Positions 43,315 through 52,908 of a stretch of DNA of 64,000 bases are shown one piece after another. Origin of the DNA: Paenibacillus bovis (GTDB taxonomy: Bacteria > Bacillota > Bacilli > Paenibacillales > Paenibacillaceae); the NCBI RefSeq assembly GCF_001421015.2, contig NZ_CP013023.1:1605501-1669500 (forward strand), in the 5' to 3' direction. Position numbers and translations under genes: made by a program. The number at the start of each line of letters is the position of its first letter. Positions within the stretch are counted from its first letter, which is position 1. The notes under the pieces are model-generated. The model was not told the DNA's origin. It saw nothing but the letters and a program-made list of their open reading frames with translations, and did not search any database.

Positions 43315-45858
43315 TTAAAGAAAGGAAACTTGATTTTTGCCCATATTCTTCGCCTGCATAAGCGCTTCTTCGGCGCGCAGGATCAGATCGGTCGGGTGCA
43401 TCAATGGGTCTGGATTTAGGATAATACCACCGACGCTGACGGTAATGTATTCGCCCGAATTGGACATATCGGTCGGGATTTGTAAAGCGAGTACATTACT
43501 GCGGATTTCGTCAGCGAGCTCGAATACCTGCGTCTCGGAAGTACCCTGAATTTTCATCATAAAGGTACCACCGCTAAAGCGGGCAATATCGGCGCTATAC
43601 TTGGAGCTGACAACGTTCAGTACATCGCCGACCCATTGAACGCAGAGATCGCCACCATTCAATCCGTGGATCGCATTGTATTCGCGCAGATCGTCGATGT
43701 CGATCAGCAGCAGGGAGACCTGCTGATCTTTTTGGATAGCCGTATACCAGTCATCCAGCATTTTCTTTTCAAAAGCCACGCGGTTGGGCATATCGGTCAG
43801 TGGATCGGTAGCCATATAGCTCTGCAGTTGATCACTCATGACAGTATAAGCTTCGGTAAGTCCGGCTTCCTCCTGAGCTTCACGCGCGATGATCATGACA
43901 GATGGCTTGCTGCCATAGCTTATCGAGGCCAGCGTGAGTTCCAGCTTGATCGATTCACCTTCAACGTTCTGGAAGCAGGAATTGTTGGAGATCATATGGA
44001 TCAGATTCTGCTCCAACTGATCCAGGTAGCTGATCATATCCGATTTGAAATTATCCTGAACAAACTGCAGGAAGTCGCGTCCGACCAGTTCGCTGGATTG
44101 CCCAACTCCCAGCAGCTCGGCGGCCTGGTTATTGGAATAGATAATGTGCCGATTCGTCAGGGTAAAGAACGCCACCGGCGACATTTCCATCAGCTGCATG
44201 TACCGCTGTTCATTGCGGCGCAGCGTCCGAGCATCCTGCAGAGCCTGATCTTCGATCTGGCGCAACTGGTTCTCGGTCTGCTGATGCACAATCGACTTGA
44301 GTTCCGGCAGGATATTCAGTTCCTTGTTCTGCCAAGGCAGGGAGGTGGACTGTACGACCTGTCTCCATTTCTCAAACGATTTACGCGGCGACAAGCGTAT
44401 ACCGTCATCTTCCTGGATCACGGCTTTGGCCGGATCGCCTGCCCAGTCTACGACCTGCACTACTTCCGGACGGAACCAGATAATGTAGTTTTGCTGCCCC
44501 GGCGAGATCGCCAGGTACAGCGCACCGGAAGCTTTGTCCTTGTAGGCTTTGGCCGATTCGTATTCAAGGCTCAGACGGGAAGTTGCATAGGCATAATCCC
44601 GTGAGCGGCTGCCGAGCCAACCCGCCAGTTCACGTACCTGACCGGGATTTGGTGTAACGCCATACAGCAGCAGCTTGTCCTGGTAGCTGACTGCAGCGCC
44701 GGAAGCGCTCATTAGGCCAAGCAGTGTGTCTTCTTCGTCCTGTAGCTGTTCGGCAACACGTACAGCACTGGTTGCACCGGTAAAGATGCTGGAGATACGC
44801 AGTGCCTGCTTACGCAGCTGCAGTTCGCCTTCGTAGCTGTCCAGCTGCTGACGCTGGTAGAGCTCGCTGGAGAAGAACGAACCGAGGAAGTTGCACAGAT
44901 TGCGCAGACGATGGGAAATATATTTAGGTGAATAGTGGTGACAGGTAATCAGTCCCCACAGCTGGTTGTCATGGATCAGGGAAATGGTCAGTGTTGCGCC
45001 TACGCCCATATTATGCAGATATTCGATATGCAGCGGAGATACGCTGCGCAGCACGGACAGGCTGAGATTTAGCGGTTTGCCAGTTAGTGGCTGTACGGCT
45101 GGCAGTACATCGACAGGTTCATAGTTTACGTCCACAATCACACGCAGCCAGTTGCGCAGATACAGCGCCCGTGCCTGCTTCGGAATATCCGATGCCGGAT
45201 AGTGATGACCGAGGAAAGGTTCCAATCCGTCAGCTTTGGATTCTGCGATAACTTTACCATTCCATTGTGTATCAAATTCATAAATCATTACCCGGTCATA
45301 ACCGAGCATATCCTGAATCTGTTCTGCCGCCGCCTGACTGGCTTCGGTACGACTGCTGGTCTGCTTCACCAGATTGAAAAAGCTGCGAATCCATTCAAAC
45401 TCATTAAAGATCCGGTCATCTTCCTTGGAAGAAACCTCCATTTCCAGAATGATCAGTCCTTCACTTTCATGCAGTACCACGAAGAAATCAACGATCTCTT
45501 CACCGACTTCTATCGCTACTTCGGTATACTGCAGATCCGATGTTGCTTCTGCTCTAAGATCGCTATTCAGCAGGGTAAACAGCTGCTCTTCACCAATAAT
45601 AGCTTCCAGCGGCTGACCGAGCAGTTCGTTGACTGGACGTCCCAGCAGATCGCCGGAGTTGGCACTGCATTGTACAATCTGGTTTTCACTGTCTTTGGTA
45701 ACAGCGAGCAGTACCCCATGGGGCTGAATGCGCCCTGGAATATGAATCGGTTCACGGTCACAGTTGGTCAGATCGATCGGTTCCTGGGTAACATACCCGC
45801 CATCCGTTAATAGTGATCGGTTTAGCGGTTGATTTTCCTTTTTTTGAGCATCAGACAT
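43315..45858 (-). CDS. bphP: Bacteriophytochrome with PAS and degenerate GGDEF domain
   Basis: An 847-residue red/far-red photoreceptor. Order: N-terminal extension with the biliverdin-binding Cys33 (LTNCDREPIHI), PAS, GAF with PASDIP at 221-226 and conserved His near 307, PHY with the PRKSF tongue motif, a second PAS (about 555-670), and a GGDEF-like domain. In the last, the active loop reads FSGGTF instead of GGDEF, so diguanylate cyclase activity is probably lost; it may be a regulatory or GTP-binding remnant. The heme oxygenase gene that makes its chromophore is just upstream. A histidine kinase output is absent. Confidence 0.93.
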   Translation of the reverse strand: MSDAQKKENQPLNRSLLTDGGYVTQEPIDLTNCDREPIHIPGRIQPHGVLLAVTKDSENQIVQCSANSGDLLGRPVNELLGQPLEAIIGEEQLFTLLNSDLRAEATSDLQYTEVAIEVGEEIVDFFVVLHESEGLIILEMEVSSKEDDRIFNEFEWIRSFFNLVKQTSSRTEASQAAAEQIQDMLGYDRVMIYEFDTQWNGKVIAESKADGLEPFLGHHYPASDIPKQARALYLRNWLRVIVDVNYEPVDVLPAVQPLTGKPLNLSLSVLRSVSPLHIEYLHNMGVGATLTISLIHDNQLWGLITCHHYSPKYISHRLRNLCNFLGSFFSSELYQRQQLDSYEGELQLRKQALRISSIFTGATSAVRVAEQLQDEEDTLLGLMSASGAAVSYQDKLLLYGVTPNPGQVRELAGWLGSRSRDYAYATSRLSLEYESAKAYKDKASGALYLAISPGQQNYIIWFRPEVVQVVDWAGDPAKAVIQEDDGIRLSPRKSFEKWRQVVQSTSLPWQNKELNILPELKSIVHQQTENQLRQIEDQALQDARTLRRNEQRYMQLMEMSPVAFFTLTNRHIIYSNNQAAELLGVGQSSELVGRDFLQFVQDNFKSDMISYLDQLEQNLIHMISNNSCFQNVEGESIKLELTLASISYGSKPSVMIIAREAQEEAGLTEAYTVMSDQLQSYMATDPLTDMPNRVAFEKKMLDDWYTAIQKDQQVSLLLIDIDDLREYNAIHGLNGGDLCVQWVGDVLNVVSSKYSADIARFSGGTFMMKIQGTSETQVFELADEIRSNVLALQIPTDMSNSGEYITVSVGGIILNPDPLMHPTDLILRAEEALMQAKNMGKNQVSFL

Positions 45859-45893
45859 AATGGACAGGCCTCCGTTCTTGGGTTGTATTCAAA

Positions 45894-46481
45894 TTATGCG
45901 CTCAGCCATTGATCCAGCAGTTGGAATGTCTCGCGTGCGGAATGAACAATCTCCTGACTGTCCTGTTCCGAGGTTCCTGCTTCCAGTACCATTTGGCGGA
46001 ATCCCATCCATTGCTCACGGGTATCCTGACCATATCCATTAAAATAGGAGATGCCTGCGCCCGGTTCTACCGGCAGGAATTTCATCAATTGCTTGGTGAT
46101 AATTTGTCCGCCCAGTGTAGAGCCTTCAATGACATAAAAGCAGCCAATCATCCGCGCCGGTGTAGAGATATCCGGCAGCTGTGTACAGAGCGGCAGCTGC
46201 CGCAGCTGCTCGTCAGTGAGTCCTAGATGCAGCAGATCCTGCTCCAGCAAAGCGGCTTTGCCGCGAATCGTCATATCAAATCCCAGCTGTTCCGGCAGTC
46301 CTGACTGCACCGCCTGCTGCTCCAGCGGCTTCAGAAATCCGTAAAACAGTTTTAAATAAGAAACATATTCCGGCAGGGTCATGCTTTGGTCCATCATGGA
46401 CCGGGCATAGGCATTATTCTCAATCTGCTGATGAGCATCTGCCGTATCCTGTCGTAGTTGTTCCAGTACATTTGTAGTCAT
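45894..46481 (-). CDS. bphO: Biliverdin-producing heme oxygenase
   Basis: A 195-residue heme oxygenase of the bacterial BphO/HemO type, which opens heme to biliverdin, CO and iron. The proximal His is in TADAHQQIENN and the distal helix with Gly residues is in FYVIEGSTLGGQII. It is 35 bases before bphP on the same strand, so it supplies the chromophore to the photoreceptor. AAGGTG lies eight bases before the second of two in-frame ATG, which is preferred; the first, six bases earlier, is possible. Confidence 0.92.
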   Translation of the reverse strand: MTTNVLEQLRQDTADAHQQIENNAYARSMMDQSMTLPEYVSYLKLFYGFLKPLEQQAVQSGLPEQLGFDMTIRGKAALLEQDLLHLGLTDEQLRQLPLCTQLPDISTPARMIGCFYVIEGSTLGGQIITKQLMKFLPVEPGAGISYFNGYGQDTREQWMGFRQMVLEAGTSEQDSQEIVHSARETFQLLDQWLSA

Positions 46482-46487
46482 CTTCAT

Positions 46488-47243
46488 CGCACCTTATCTG
46501 AATTAAAATGGTTTGCATGCTGTATAACAAAAAATCCATGTCCTCCCCGGTATCCCAGCATAGAAACGAACAGCCGGCTGTATTAAGCGAATAGCCGGTA
46601 AAAAAACGAGAATACAGAGCAGGCTGCAACTTCTCGGTATGTCATCATGCCGGAGAACGGTAAGGAACCATGGATTTCGAATAGAAACGAGTAAAAACAG
46701 ACAGGCGCAGGATAAATCATAATATACATACTTTCGAGTAACTTAATGTGTTAACCATGTGAAATCAAAAGGCAAAACGTAAAGATAATCGCTGATGCAG
46801 CACAATTGCACAAACCGTGCCTGACTATTTTACCATGTTGAACTAGGCAAGAATAGTTACTAATTTAAATATAGTTTGTACAAGTAATAGAGTTAGCTCC
46901 TGAATAATACTGAAATAACGGCTGTGCATTGCTGCATAACAATCTCTGTCTGCTGCCAATCTGATTATAGCGAGTCACCTACAGGCCAGAAGACGTAGCG
47001 GCATAGACACAATTAACCAGATAGCTGACTCGTGAATAACATCAAGTCGTTAATACAGGCATTCGAACCTCGAAGAGCAACCCTCTACAGTAGGGATGAA
47101 GTCACAGGATTTGGCCAAGGATATGGTATTCAAAAGCAGTTCGTTTCGGGTAATATAATACTATATCGCTTCAAGCCGCCATGTTGGAATATTGCAGAAA
47201 TATAACGGCTGCCTTATAGCCGCAACACAAGGAGGATATACAT
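46488..47243. other. Long spacer without a gene
   Basis: About 750 bases between bphO and the lipoprotein gene. No coding region with a binding site is seen. There is a GCCGGC palindrome with AGCCGG repeats around 46571-46600 and a TATAAT at 47153-47158 that could be the -10 of the lipoprotein gene. A possible TTAAGT/TATTAT pair on the minus strand near 46720-46745 could serve bphO. No riboswitch motif was recognised. Confidence 0.5.
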
Positions 47244-47816
47244 ATGAAAGCGTTTAAATTAGGGGTGTGGACTGCTGCGTTTACCCTGTTGCTATCTGGC
47301 TGCTCTGGTGCGGGAGTGAATTCGTCTTCTGTGGATGGAATACCGGCCCATAAAGCTGCTGCATCTTCCACCAATCAGGCTACAGCAGGCGAAGCGGATA
47401 CGAACACAGTGAGTATCCAGACGATGGAAGCGGCTCAGACGGTAGAAGAAAACGCAGGTGTTCACTATGACGAAAATGCCCGGATGGCGCTCAAGGAGAC
47501 GATTAATCTGTCCTTTGACCTGATTACAGCCATGAGCAAGAATGATGCTGCTTACATAACTTCTGTCTCTGCACCGGATGTAAAAGTCGATGCAGAGCAA
47601 AAAACGATTACGGTGGATGACTATGAACGTCCGTTTCTTAAAAATATCAGTCTGAACAATCTGGAATACCGATATTATTTCCCGCGTGATCCGCAGCATA
47701 TCGAACTGGCTTTTGCGGTAGTCAGCCATAACGAGACGCCGTCGTATGAATTGGTATTCGATTATGTCAAAGGCGAGAATGGGCAGTGGCTGTATCACGG
47801 TCATCTCAACCGCTGA
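47244..47816 (+). CDS. Lipoprotein of unknown function
   Basis: A 190-residue lipoprotein. The signal peptide ends in LLLSGC with the lipid-bearing Cys at residue 20, then a Ser/Ala/Thr-rich linker to about 75. The mature domain (from MALKETINLSFDLITAMSKND) resembles small NTF2-like or cystatin-like folds by its pattern of a helix followed by strands (YRYYFPRDPQHIELAFAVVS), but I cannot name the family. AAGGAGG lies before the ATG. A bidirectional terminator follows. Confidence 0.7.
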   Translation: MKAFKLGVWTAAFTLLLSGCSGAGVNSSSVDGIPAHKAAASSTNQATAGEADTNTVSIQTMEAAQTVEENAGVHYDENARMALKETINLSFDLITAMSKNDAAYITSVSAPDVKVDAEQKTITVDDYERPFLKNISLNNLEYRYYFPRDPQHIELAFAVVSHNETPSYELVFDYVKGENGQWLYHGHLNR

Positions 47817-47859
47817 ACGGTAGAAAAACCATTTATCCGTATTGAAGACTGGAGGCATA

Positions 47860-47903
47860 CCAAAAAGCGCTGACTGTAGGGTTACAGTATCAGCGCTTTT
47901 TGG
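47860..47903. terminator. Bidirectional terminator
   Basis: CCAAAAAGCGCTGA pairs perfectly with TCAGCGCTTTTTGG. It lies between the lipoprotein gene and the convergent ABC transporter unit. Confidence 0.85.
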
Positions 47904-47934
47904 CAGGGTATTATTTGTTGGCATATTTGTTTAT

Positions 47935-48324
47935 TCAAGAGTTGGAGCTGTTCGCTTTCTTTTTGATCGAACGCATCATATAGAAGTATGCTGACATCAG
48001 ACCAAAGCAGACAATCATAATCCAGATATACTGCAGCACCACAGACATCTCCATAGCTGCAATCCAGCGTAGACCATAGATGATCAGTACAGTAGCCACT
48101 GCCACGATCGCCACGAATCCAATTATTCCGGCTATCTTTTCCTGACGGGAAGAGAACTGCAGATAACCGCGAATATCTTTGCGATGATGAAGAGCCGTGA
48201 GCAGTACGTACACCAGTATGACCCACATATTCCAGCCCACATTCAGCATGACGAAATTGATCAGCATGAGCAGTACGAGAAAACCAACCAGCTTTTTATA
48301 ATGAAGATCCAGCCATTTCAACAT
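47935..48324 (-). CDS. Small membrane protein at the end of the ABC transporter unit
   Basis: A 129-residue protein with four hydrophobic segments (VGFLVLLMLINFVMLNVG, MWVILVYVLLTAL, AGIIGFVAIVAVATVLIIYG and YIWIMIVCFGLMSAYFY) and a basic C-terminus. No family is recognised. The ATG at 48324 has GAGGTG six bases before it; a GTG three codons earlier lies inside that site. It follows the permease gene by about 30 bases on the same strand and may be a third transporter part or immunity protein. Confidence 0.65.
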   Translation of the reverse strand: MLKWLDLHYKKLVGFLVLLMLINFVMLNVGWNMWVILVYVLLTALHHRKDIRGYLQFSSRQEKIAGIIGFVAIVAVATVLIIYGLRWIAAMEMSVVLQYIWIMIVCFGLMSAYFYMMRSIKKKANSSNS

Positions 48325-48354
48325 TATATTCACCTCATTTTCATTTATATAGAT

Positions 48355-49047
48355 TCAGACAATATCCTTATTCTCGATATTGCGGATCGCCATATAGGCA
48401 AATCCCACACCAATTACAGCAAATCCTACAGATACCATCGCAAAATCACTCAACTGAAAAGAACCAAAATCGCTCGATAAAATAATCGTAATAAATACCG
48501 AAGACACAATAGTCGCTGGAACCGACTTATGACGCATCCCGAAGAATAGAGGGATCAGACTCATCCCTGCTGACCAAAAAGCGTTAATAACCAGATTCAG
48601 CAGATACTGCATGACCATGGCTCCGGTCAGCACTTCCTGAATCCGTCCTGTATAATGGTTGATCCCCAGCACGATGGCGCCAGTAACCACATAAGTCATA
48701 ACAATGGTTACAAAGGTAAACAGGAACACCATGGTGAGCTTGGCCGACATCAGCTTTTTACGGGAGACCGGATACGTGAAGAGCTGATTAATCGTACCGT
48801 TTTTGTATTCATTAATAACGAGCCGGCACAGCAGAACCGACGAGAAGATCAAAAAGGTCGATTTGGTAAAAATCAGTATCATATCGGAAATGTCCGCATA
48901 CGTATTAAAGCTTACGCTTTCTTCCAGATCGACAAATACGAGCAGGCAGGCAAATGCGATGATAATGAGCATAGCAAGACCTACACCCTTGAACAGTATA
49001 TCGACAACCCGGTGCTTGCGGAATTCCAGTGCCATTAATTTAAGCAA
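48355..49047 (-). CDS. ABC-2 type permease
   Basis: A 230-residue membrane subunit with six hydrophobic segments (for example VGLAMLIIIAFACLLVFVDL and LLNLVINAFWSAGMSLIPLF). This is the usual shape of BcrB/lantibiotic-type ABC-2 permeases. The start is probably a TTG at 49047 with GGAGG eight bases away; the nearest GTG lies within that site. It overlaps the ATPase gene by eight bases, so they form one exporter. The substrate may be a peptide antibiotic, judged from the neighbouring two-component system. Confidence 0.78.
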   Translation of the reverse strand: MLKLMALEFRKHRVVDILFKGVGLAMLIIIAFACLLVFVDLEESVSFNTYADISDMILIFTKSTFLIFSSVLLCRLVINEYKNGTINQLFTYPVSRKKLMSAKLTMVFLFTFVTIVMTYVVTGAIVLGINHYTGRIQEVLTGAMVMQYLLNLVINAFWSAGMSLIPLFFGMRHKSVPATIVSSVFITIILSSDFGSFQLSDFAMVSVGFAVIGVGFAYMAIRNIENKDIV

Positions 49048-49960
49048 TATGCTCACCTCCGGTTAGCTGCAGGAAGTAGTCTTCAAGGGAATACTGCTTT
49101 TTGTTCAGACTATCGAGTTCGATATCTTCCAATGCCATTATTTTACCGATCTCCCGGGTAGTGATATCGCCGTCGTAGATACGGATCGTATTCGGTTCGA
49201 TAATTTTGAAATTATCAAGATTCAGCTTGCTCTCCAGCACATAGGCAGCCCGGGTTGTATCCGCAGTGACCAGTTCGATGAATGCAGTCTGCTGATCGCG
49301 AATCGCTGCCATGGATACTTCCTCAGCGAGCCGGCCCTGATGAATTACACCGATCGTATCTGCGATCTGCTCCATTTCTCCGAGAATATGACTGGAGATC
49401 AGCAAAGTCATACCATACTCGCGGCTGAGCATCCGGAAGATTTCACGCAGCTCTCTAATTCCAGCAGGGTCCAGTCCGTTAATCGGCTCATCCAGAATCA
49501 GCAGCTCCGGCCGGGTCATGATCGCCCGGGCAATACCGAGCCGCTGCTTCATTCCAAGAGACAGCTGCTTGACCGGCTTGTTATCCAGACTGCTCAGCTT
49601 GACCAGTTCCAGCGCTTCCTTGGCAGCAGCTGGGTCATAGTAGCCCATATATTCACCGTGCAGCATCAGATTCTCCCGGGCAGATAATTTGTCGTAAAAG
49701 ACCGGATATTCGATAATGCTGCCCATCCGTTTGAACATTTCGTAAGAATGTCCCGTAATCGCCTGACCGAACAATTCAACCTCGCCGCTGGTAGGTTTGA
49801 CCAGATTCATGATCATCCGCATCACCGTTGTCTTGCCTGCTCCATTGGGTCCGAGAAATCCGTATATCTCTCCCTGGCGTATATTCATATTTACCTGTCT
49901 GACGACTTCATGTCCGTCATAGGCTTTGGTGAGCTGCTGCGTCCGCAAAATATACTCCAT
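49040..49960 (-). CDS. ABC transporter ATPase, BcrA-like
   Basis: A 306-residue ATPase with Walker A GPNGAGKTT, signature LSLGMKQRLGIARA, Walker B LLILDEPINGLDP and the H-loop LLISSHILGE. It resembles BcrA/LtaF-type ATPases of bacitracin and lantibiotic resistance exporters. The permease gene follows with overlap. It has its own promoter (-10 at 50023) behind an 11-bp direct-repeat operator, although a two-component gene pair lies upstream on the same strand. Confidence 0.9.
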   Translation of the reverse strand: MEYILRTQQLTKAYDGHEVVRQVNMNIRQGEIYGFLGPNGAGKTTVMRMIMNLVKPTSGEVELFGQAITGHSYEMFKRMGSIIEYPVFYDKLSARENLMLHGEYMGYYDPAAAKEALELVKLSSLDNKPVKQLSLGMKQRLGIARAIMTRPELLILDEPINGLDPAGIRELREIFRMLSREYGMTLLISSHILGEMEQIADTIGVIHQGRLAEEVSMAAIRDQQTAFIELVTADTTRAAYVLESKLNLDNFKIIEPNTIRIYDGDITTREIGKIMALEDIELDSLNKKQYSLEDYFLQLTGGEHIA

Positions 49961-50022
49961 TATCCATCATCCTCTCTCTTGCAGCCACGATGGCTGCGGC
50001 TTGCTGTGTATTGATACTATTT

Positions 50023-50028
50023 ATTGTA
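50023..50028 (-). promoter_or_regulatory. -10 element of the ABC transporter unit
   Basis: On the minus strand TACAAT stands 19 bases after the last of three TTAAGAA-type repeats, so the third repeat overlaps the expected -35. Further on, GCAGCCA/TGGCTGC forms a leader hairpin (49981-49997). Confidence 0.55.
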
Positions 50029-50047
50029 CGGAGGGGAGTTTGCTTTT

Positions 50048-50076
50048 TTCTTAATCGATTCTTACTTAATTCTTAA
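50048..50076 (-). promoter_or_regulatory. Triple 11-bp direct repeat, likely response regulator operator
   Basis: Read on the minus strand, TTAAGAA, GTAAGAA and TTAAGAA stand exactly 11 bases apart. Direct repeats with 10-11 base spacing are the binding pattern of OmpR/PhoB-type regulators, and the regulator gene lies 1 kb upstream. It precedes the BcrAB-like genes. Confidence 0.65.
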
Positions 50077-50143
50077 GCTGCAGCTGCGTATGCTATGTTC
50101 GGATATGCCGTACCTTGCATGGACGATTAAAAGATAAGAAAGT

Positions 50144-51079
50144 TTAATAGGACATTTTGCGAAAGGATACCGTAAAAGCGGTTCGTACATACGGCTGGCT
50201 GGTAAGTGCTATTCGGCCGTTCATCTGCTCAGTTAGACGCTTGGTAATCGTCAGCCCCAGGCCACTGCCCTGATAGGTACGATTACGGGAATCTTCCAGC
50301 GTATACAGCCGTTCGAATACCTGATCCTGATGACTCTCGGCGATGCCTTTACCGCGATCCCAGACTTCGATATGGGCATACTCGGCATCCGTATAGAGAC
50401 GAAGTCCCAGTACTGCACCATCCAGTCCATAGCGGATACTATTGGAGATCAGATTGCTGAGGATGCGGTCCAGTGCTTCGGTATTGCCCATAATATGTAC
50501 CTTCTCTTCGGGCAGCTCAATATGGACTTCAGTTCCCTGATGGTCCAGCAGATCGTAGAAGCTGAGCATGTTGCGCCGGCATAGTTCACCAAGTTCCACC
50601 CGCGACATATCCGGCGCTGCATCTCCCGACTCCAGCTTGGCCAGATCGAAAAAAGCATTCACTAATCCAATGGTCTCCATTGACTTGCGGTGGATAGACT
50701 GAATAATCTGCTGCTGTTCACCTTCCGGCAGATCGCTGCGCTGCAGCATCTCACTGCAGCCGAGTACAACAGTCAGCGGGGTCTTGAGATCATGAGACAT
50801 ATTGGCGAGCATATTGCGCATAGAACTTTCCAGCCGAGCACGCTCCACGATGCCCCGGTGATTCACATCCAGCAGCCGGTTCAGATCAATCAGCAGTTCA
50901 CGGATACGAGGGTCCGAGCTGACCAGCAGCAGCCTTTCCTGTGTCTGCTGGTCGAGAATGGCATTCAGCTTGTAATGCACGTAGCGCATTTCCCGTGAGC
51001 GGCTCCGCAGACGATTTTGCTGGGAGAAGAGGATAATGAGCAGCACAAGAATCAACAGCAGCAGGAGGGCTATCATCAT
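50144..51079 (-). CDS. Sensor histidine kinase
   Basis: A 311-residue kinase with a single N-terminal membrane helix (IALLLLLILVLLIILF). It has almost no extracellular part, so it senses from within or near the membrane. The H-box is SHDLKTPLT near residue 96, then the N-box (ILSNLISNSIRYG), DRGKGI and GSGLGLTI of the ATPase domain. It overlaps the response regulator gene by four bases. It probably detects a cell-envelope antibiotic, perhaps with the transporter. Confidence 0.9.
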   Translation of the reverse strand: MMIALLLLLILVLLIILFSQQNRLRSRSREMRYVHYKLNAILDQQTQERLLLVSSDPRIRELLIDLNRLLDVNHRGIVERARLESSMRNMLANMSHDLKTPLTVVLGCSEMLQRSDLPEGEQQQIIQSIHRKSMETIGLVNAFFDLAKLESGDAAPDMSRVELGELCRRNMLSFYDLLDHQGTEVHIELPEEKVHIMGNTEALDRILSNLISNSIRYGLDGAVLGLRLYTDAEYAHIEVWDRGKGIAESHQDQVFERLYTLEDSRNRTYQGSGLGLTITKRLTEQMNGRIALTSQPYVRTAFTVSFRKMSY

Positions 51080-51813
51080 AATCCCGGTTCTCCCAGCTTA
51101 TAGCCGATGCCCCATAGTGTCTTGATATACTGCGGCTTGGAAGGTTCATCTTCGATCTTCTCCCGCAGTCTGCGCATATGTACATTGATCACATTCTCAT
51201 CGCCGTAATACTCGTCCTGCCATACGCTGGCATACAGTTGGGATTTGGTAAATACCCGATTGGGATGAGTCACGAATAATTTGAGAATCTGGAACTCCTT
51301 GGCTGTCAGCTGTATGGGTTCATTGTTCTTGGTTACCGTATAGTTATCCGGATCGACGATCAGATTAGCCCAGTAGATAAGCGAACTGGCAGCAGGAAGA
51401 CCAGCATCAGGAGAATCGGATACCGCTGTCGGATGCTGCTGTGGTGCATAACTGGCTCGACGGATCGCAGCCTTCACCCGTGCCGTTAGTTCAATCATCG
51501 AAAAGGGCTTGGCAATATAATCATCTGCCCCAAATCCAAGACCGAGCGCTTTGTCCAGATCACTGTTTTTGGCAGACATGATGAGGACAGGAACGAGACT
51601 GGTACTGCGGATCTGCTGCAGTACTTCAAATCCACCGAGTCCCGGCAGCATTAGATCAAGCAGAACCAGATCGTACGGCTTTTGCATAAAGGCTGCCGCT
51701 GCATGTTCTCCTTCATAGACAGTATCGATGTCATAACCTTCTCTGGCTAAATAGGAACAGACCATATCGCTGATCGCGAGATCGTCCTCGATTAAAAGTA
51801 AACGTTGATTCAT
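51076..51813 (-). CDS. OmpR-family response regulator
   Basis: A 245-residue regulator. The receiver domain has LLIEDDLAISDMV, the phosphoryl Asp in DLVLLDLMLPG and the Lys in DDYIAKPFS. A Pro/Ser-rich linker leads to a winged-helix DNA-binding domain (LTAKEFQILKLFVTHPNRVFT, then NVINVHMRRLREKI). The start at 51813 has GGGAGG six bases before it; an earlier in-frame codon lacks a site. It pairs with the kinase gene and most likely binds the 11-bp direct repeats before the ABC genes. Confidence 0.92.
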   Translation of the reverse strand: MNQRLLLIEDDLAISDMVCSYLAREGYDIDTVYEGEHAAAAFMQKPYDLVLLDLMLPGLGGFEVLQQIRSTSLVPVLIMSAKNSDLDKALGLGFGADDYIAKPFSMIELTARVKAAIRRASYAPQQHPTAVSDSPDAGLPAASSLIYWANLIVDPDNYTVTKNNEPIQLTAKEFQILKLFVTHPNRVFTKSQLYASVWQDEYYGDENVINVHMRRLREKIEDEPSKPQYIKTLWGIGYKLGEPGL

Positions 51814-52499
51814 GAGAACCTCCCGAATAGATGGTATAGAGTAGACAAAGTAAATAGATGCCAAATAACGGTAAAATGAAAATATGAATAAAGTATAAAG
51901 TATTTCGGCAAGCCGTACATTGACGATGTAATAGCTATAAGCTGTTTTCTCCCATGGATCCGGCTGAAGTCTGCTGACGTACCGCTACTATATTAGACCA
52001 AAATGTCAGGTGAAGGAACAACCGACTACCTGAGCACTCCGATATTCAAAATAGTACCAGGAGAGAAGGACTGCAACTTTGGCTCTTAATCATACATGAA
52101 ATATTGTCGAATCCGGTACAAAATGAGCAGGAGAAAAGAGCTGGAAGTTTCAAAGCACTAATAAGTACTGTAAAAAACGCTGATTATTTAGATGTGCAAA
52201 TAGAAATAACGGTCGCACCCTGCATAGTTGTCCTGTTGATGGATGATGAGGATGCACAGCCTTCTGACTATAATCTTACAGTGGAGTAGGCAGACATATG
52301 TAACCCCATACAGAGACAGAGGTTGCGATTTCCACAGATACGTAGATATTCGTTAGCAGATATAGTAGCGTAGTACCTGTATTTTCCAAATCAAACTAAC
52401 GGGCCTCATCACGTGTTTATATACTCCAAAGGCAGTTTACGCCTAAACAAAGGCAATTCTGATTTACTGCATGTGATCATGAAAGGAGCATTGATTATT

Positions 52500-52676
52500 A
52501 TGGGACTCACCGTGCTTATGTACAGTCTGGCTTTTCTCGTTGTTGGGGTTATTGCGCTCGCCTTTTATACGACAGTACAGACCTATAAAGTTCGCAATCG
52601 TGAACTGGAATTGCAGCAACTGGAGATTCAATTGAATCAGCGGCCGAATGAACCCACAGTCGGTTCGCATTCCTAG
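52500..52676 (+). CDS. Small single-span membrane protein A
   Basis: A 58-residue protein: one membrane helix (LMYSLAFLVVGVIALAFY) followed by a basic and then Glu/Gln-rich amphipathic tail (RNRELELQQLEIQLNQR), perhaps a short coiled coil. AAAGGAG lies 11 bases before the ATG. A paralogue of 50 residues follows at 52909, so the pair arose by tandem duplication. Function is unknown. The spacer 51814-52499 shows no other convincing gene. Confidence 0.6.
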   Translation: MGLTVLMYSLAFLVVGVIALAFYTTVQTYKVRNRELELQQLEIQLNQRPNEPTVGSHS

Positions 52677-52743
52677 TAGACGATACAAGACCAGCCATGG
52701 ATTTGCCTTTGCTGTATACGGGGCATGAAGCTAATTCAACAGG

Positions 52744-52774
52744 AACCTGCCCGGTTATGGGCAGGTTTTTTGCT
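52744..52774 (+). terminator. Rho-independent terminator
   Basis: AACCTGCCC pairs perfectly with GGGCAGGTT around a seven-base loop, followed by TTTTT. It separates the two small paralogues. Confidence 0.85.
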
Positions 52775-52908
52775 TATGGATCTACTGTTCGATCAGCAGG
52801 AAGAGCGAATCGCTTAGCAATAGAATGTGGCTGGTAATCAATTGGTAATTCGGTACGTAATATAGTACGGTAGGAGTAAGAGCGATACACTACTGGCCAA
52901 AGGATGTG

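Noticed and set aside
43636..44604. 322-codon plus-strand open frame
   Set aside because: Opposite bphP; no binding site and no protein motif.
52104..52289. 61-codon plus-strand frame starting with TTG
   Set aside because: Residues look protein-like and the frame is open further upstream, but no binding site or standard start is present. Possibly a decayed gene.
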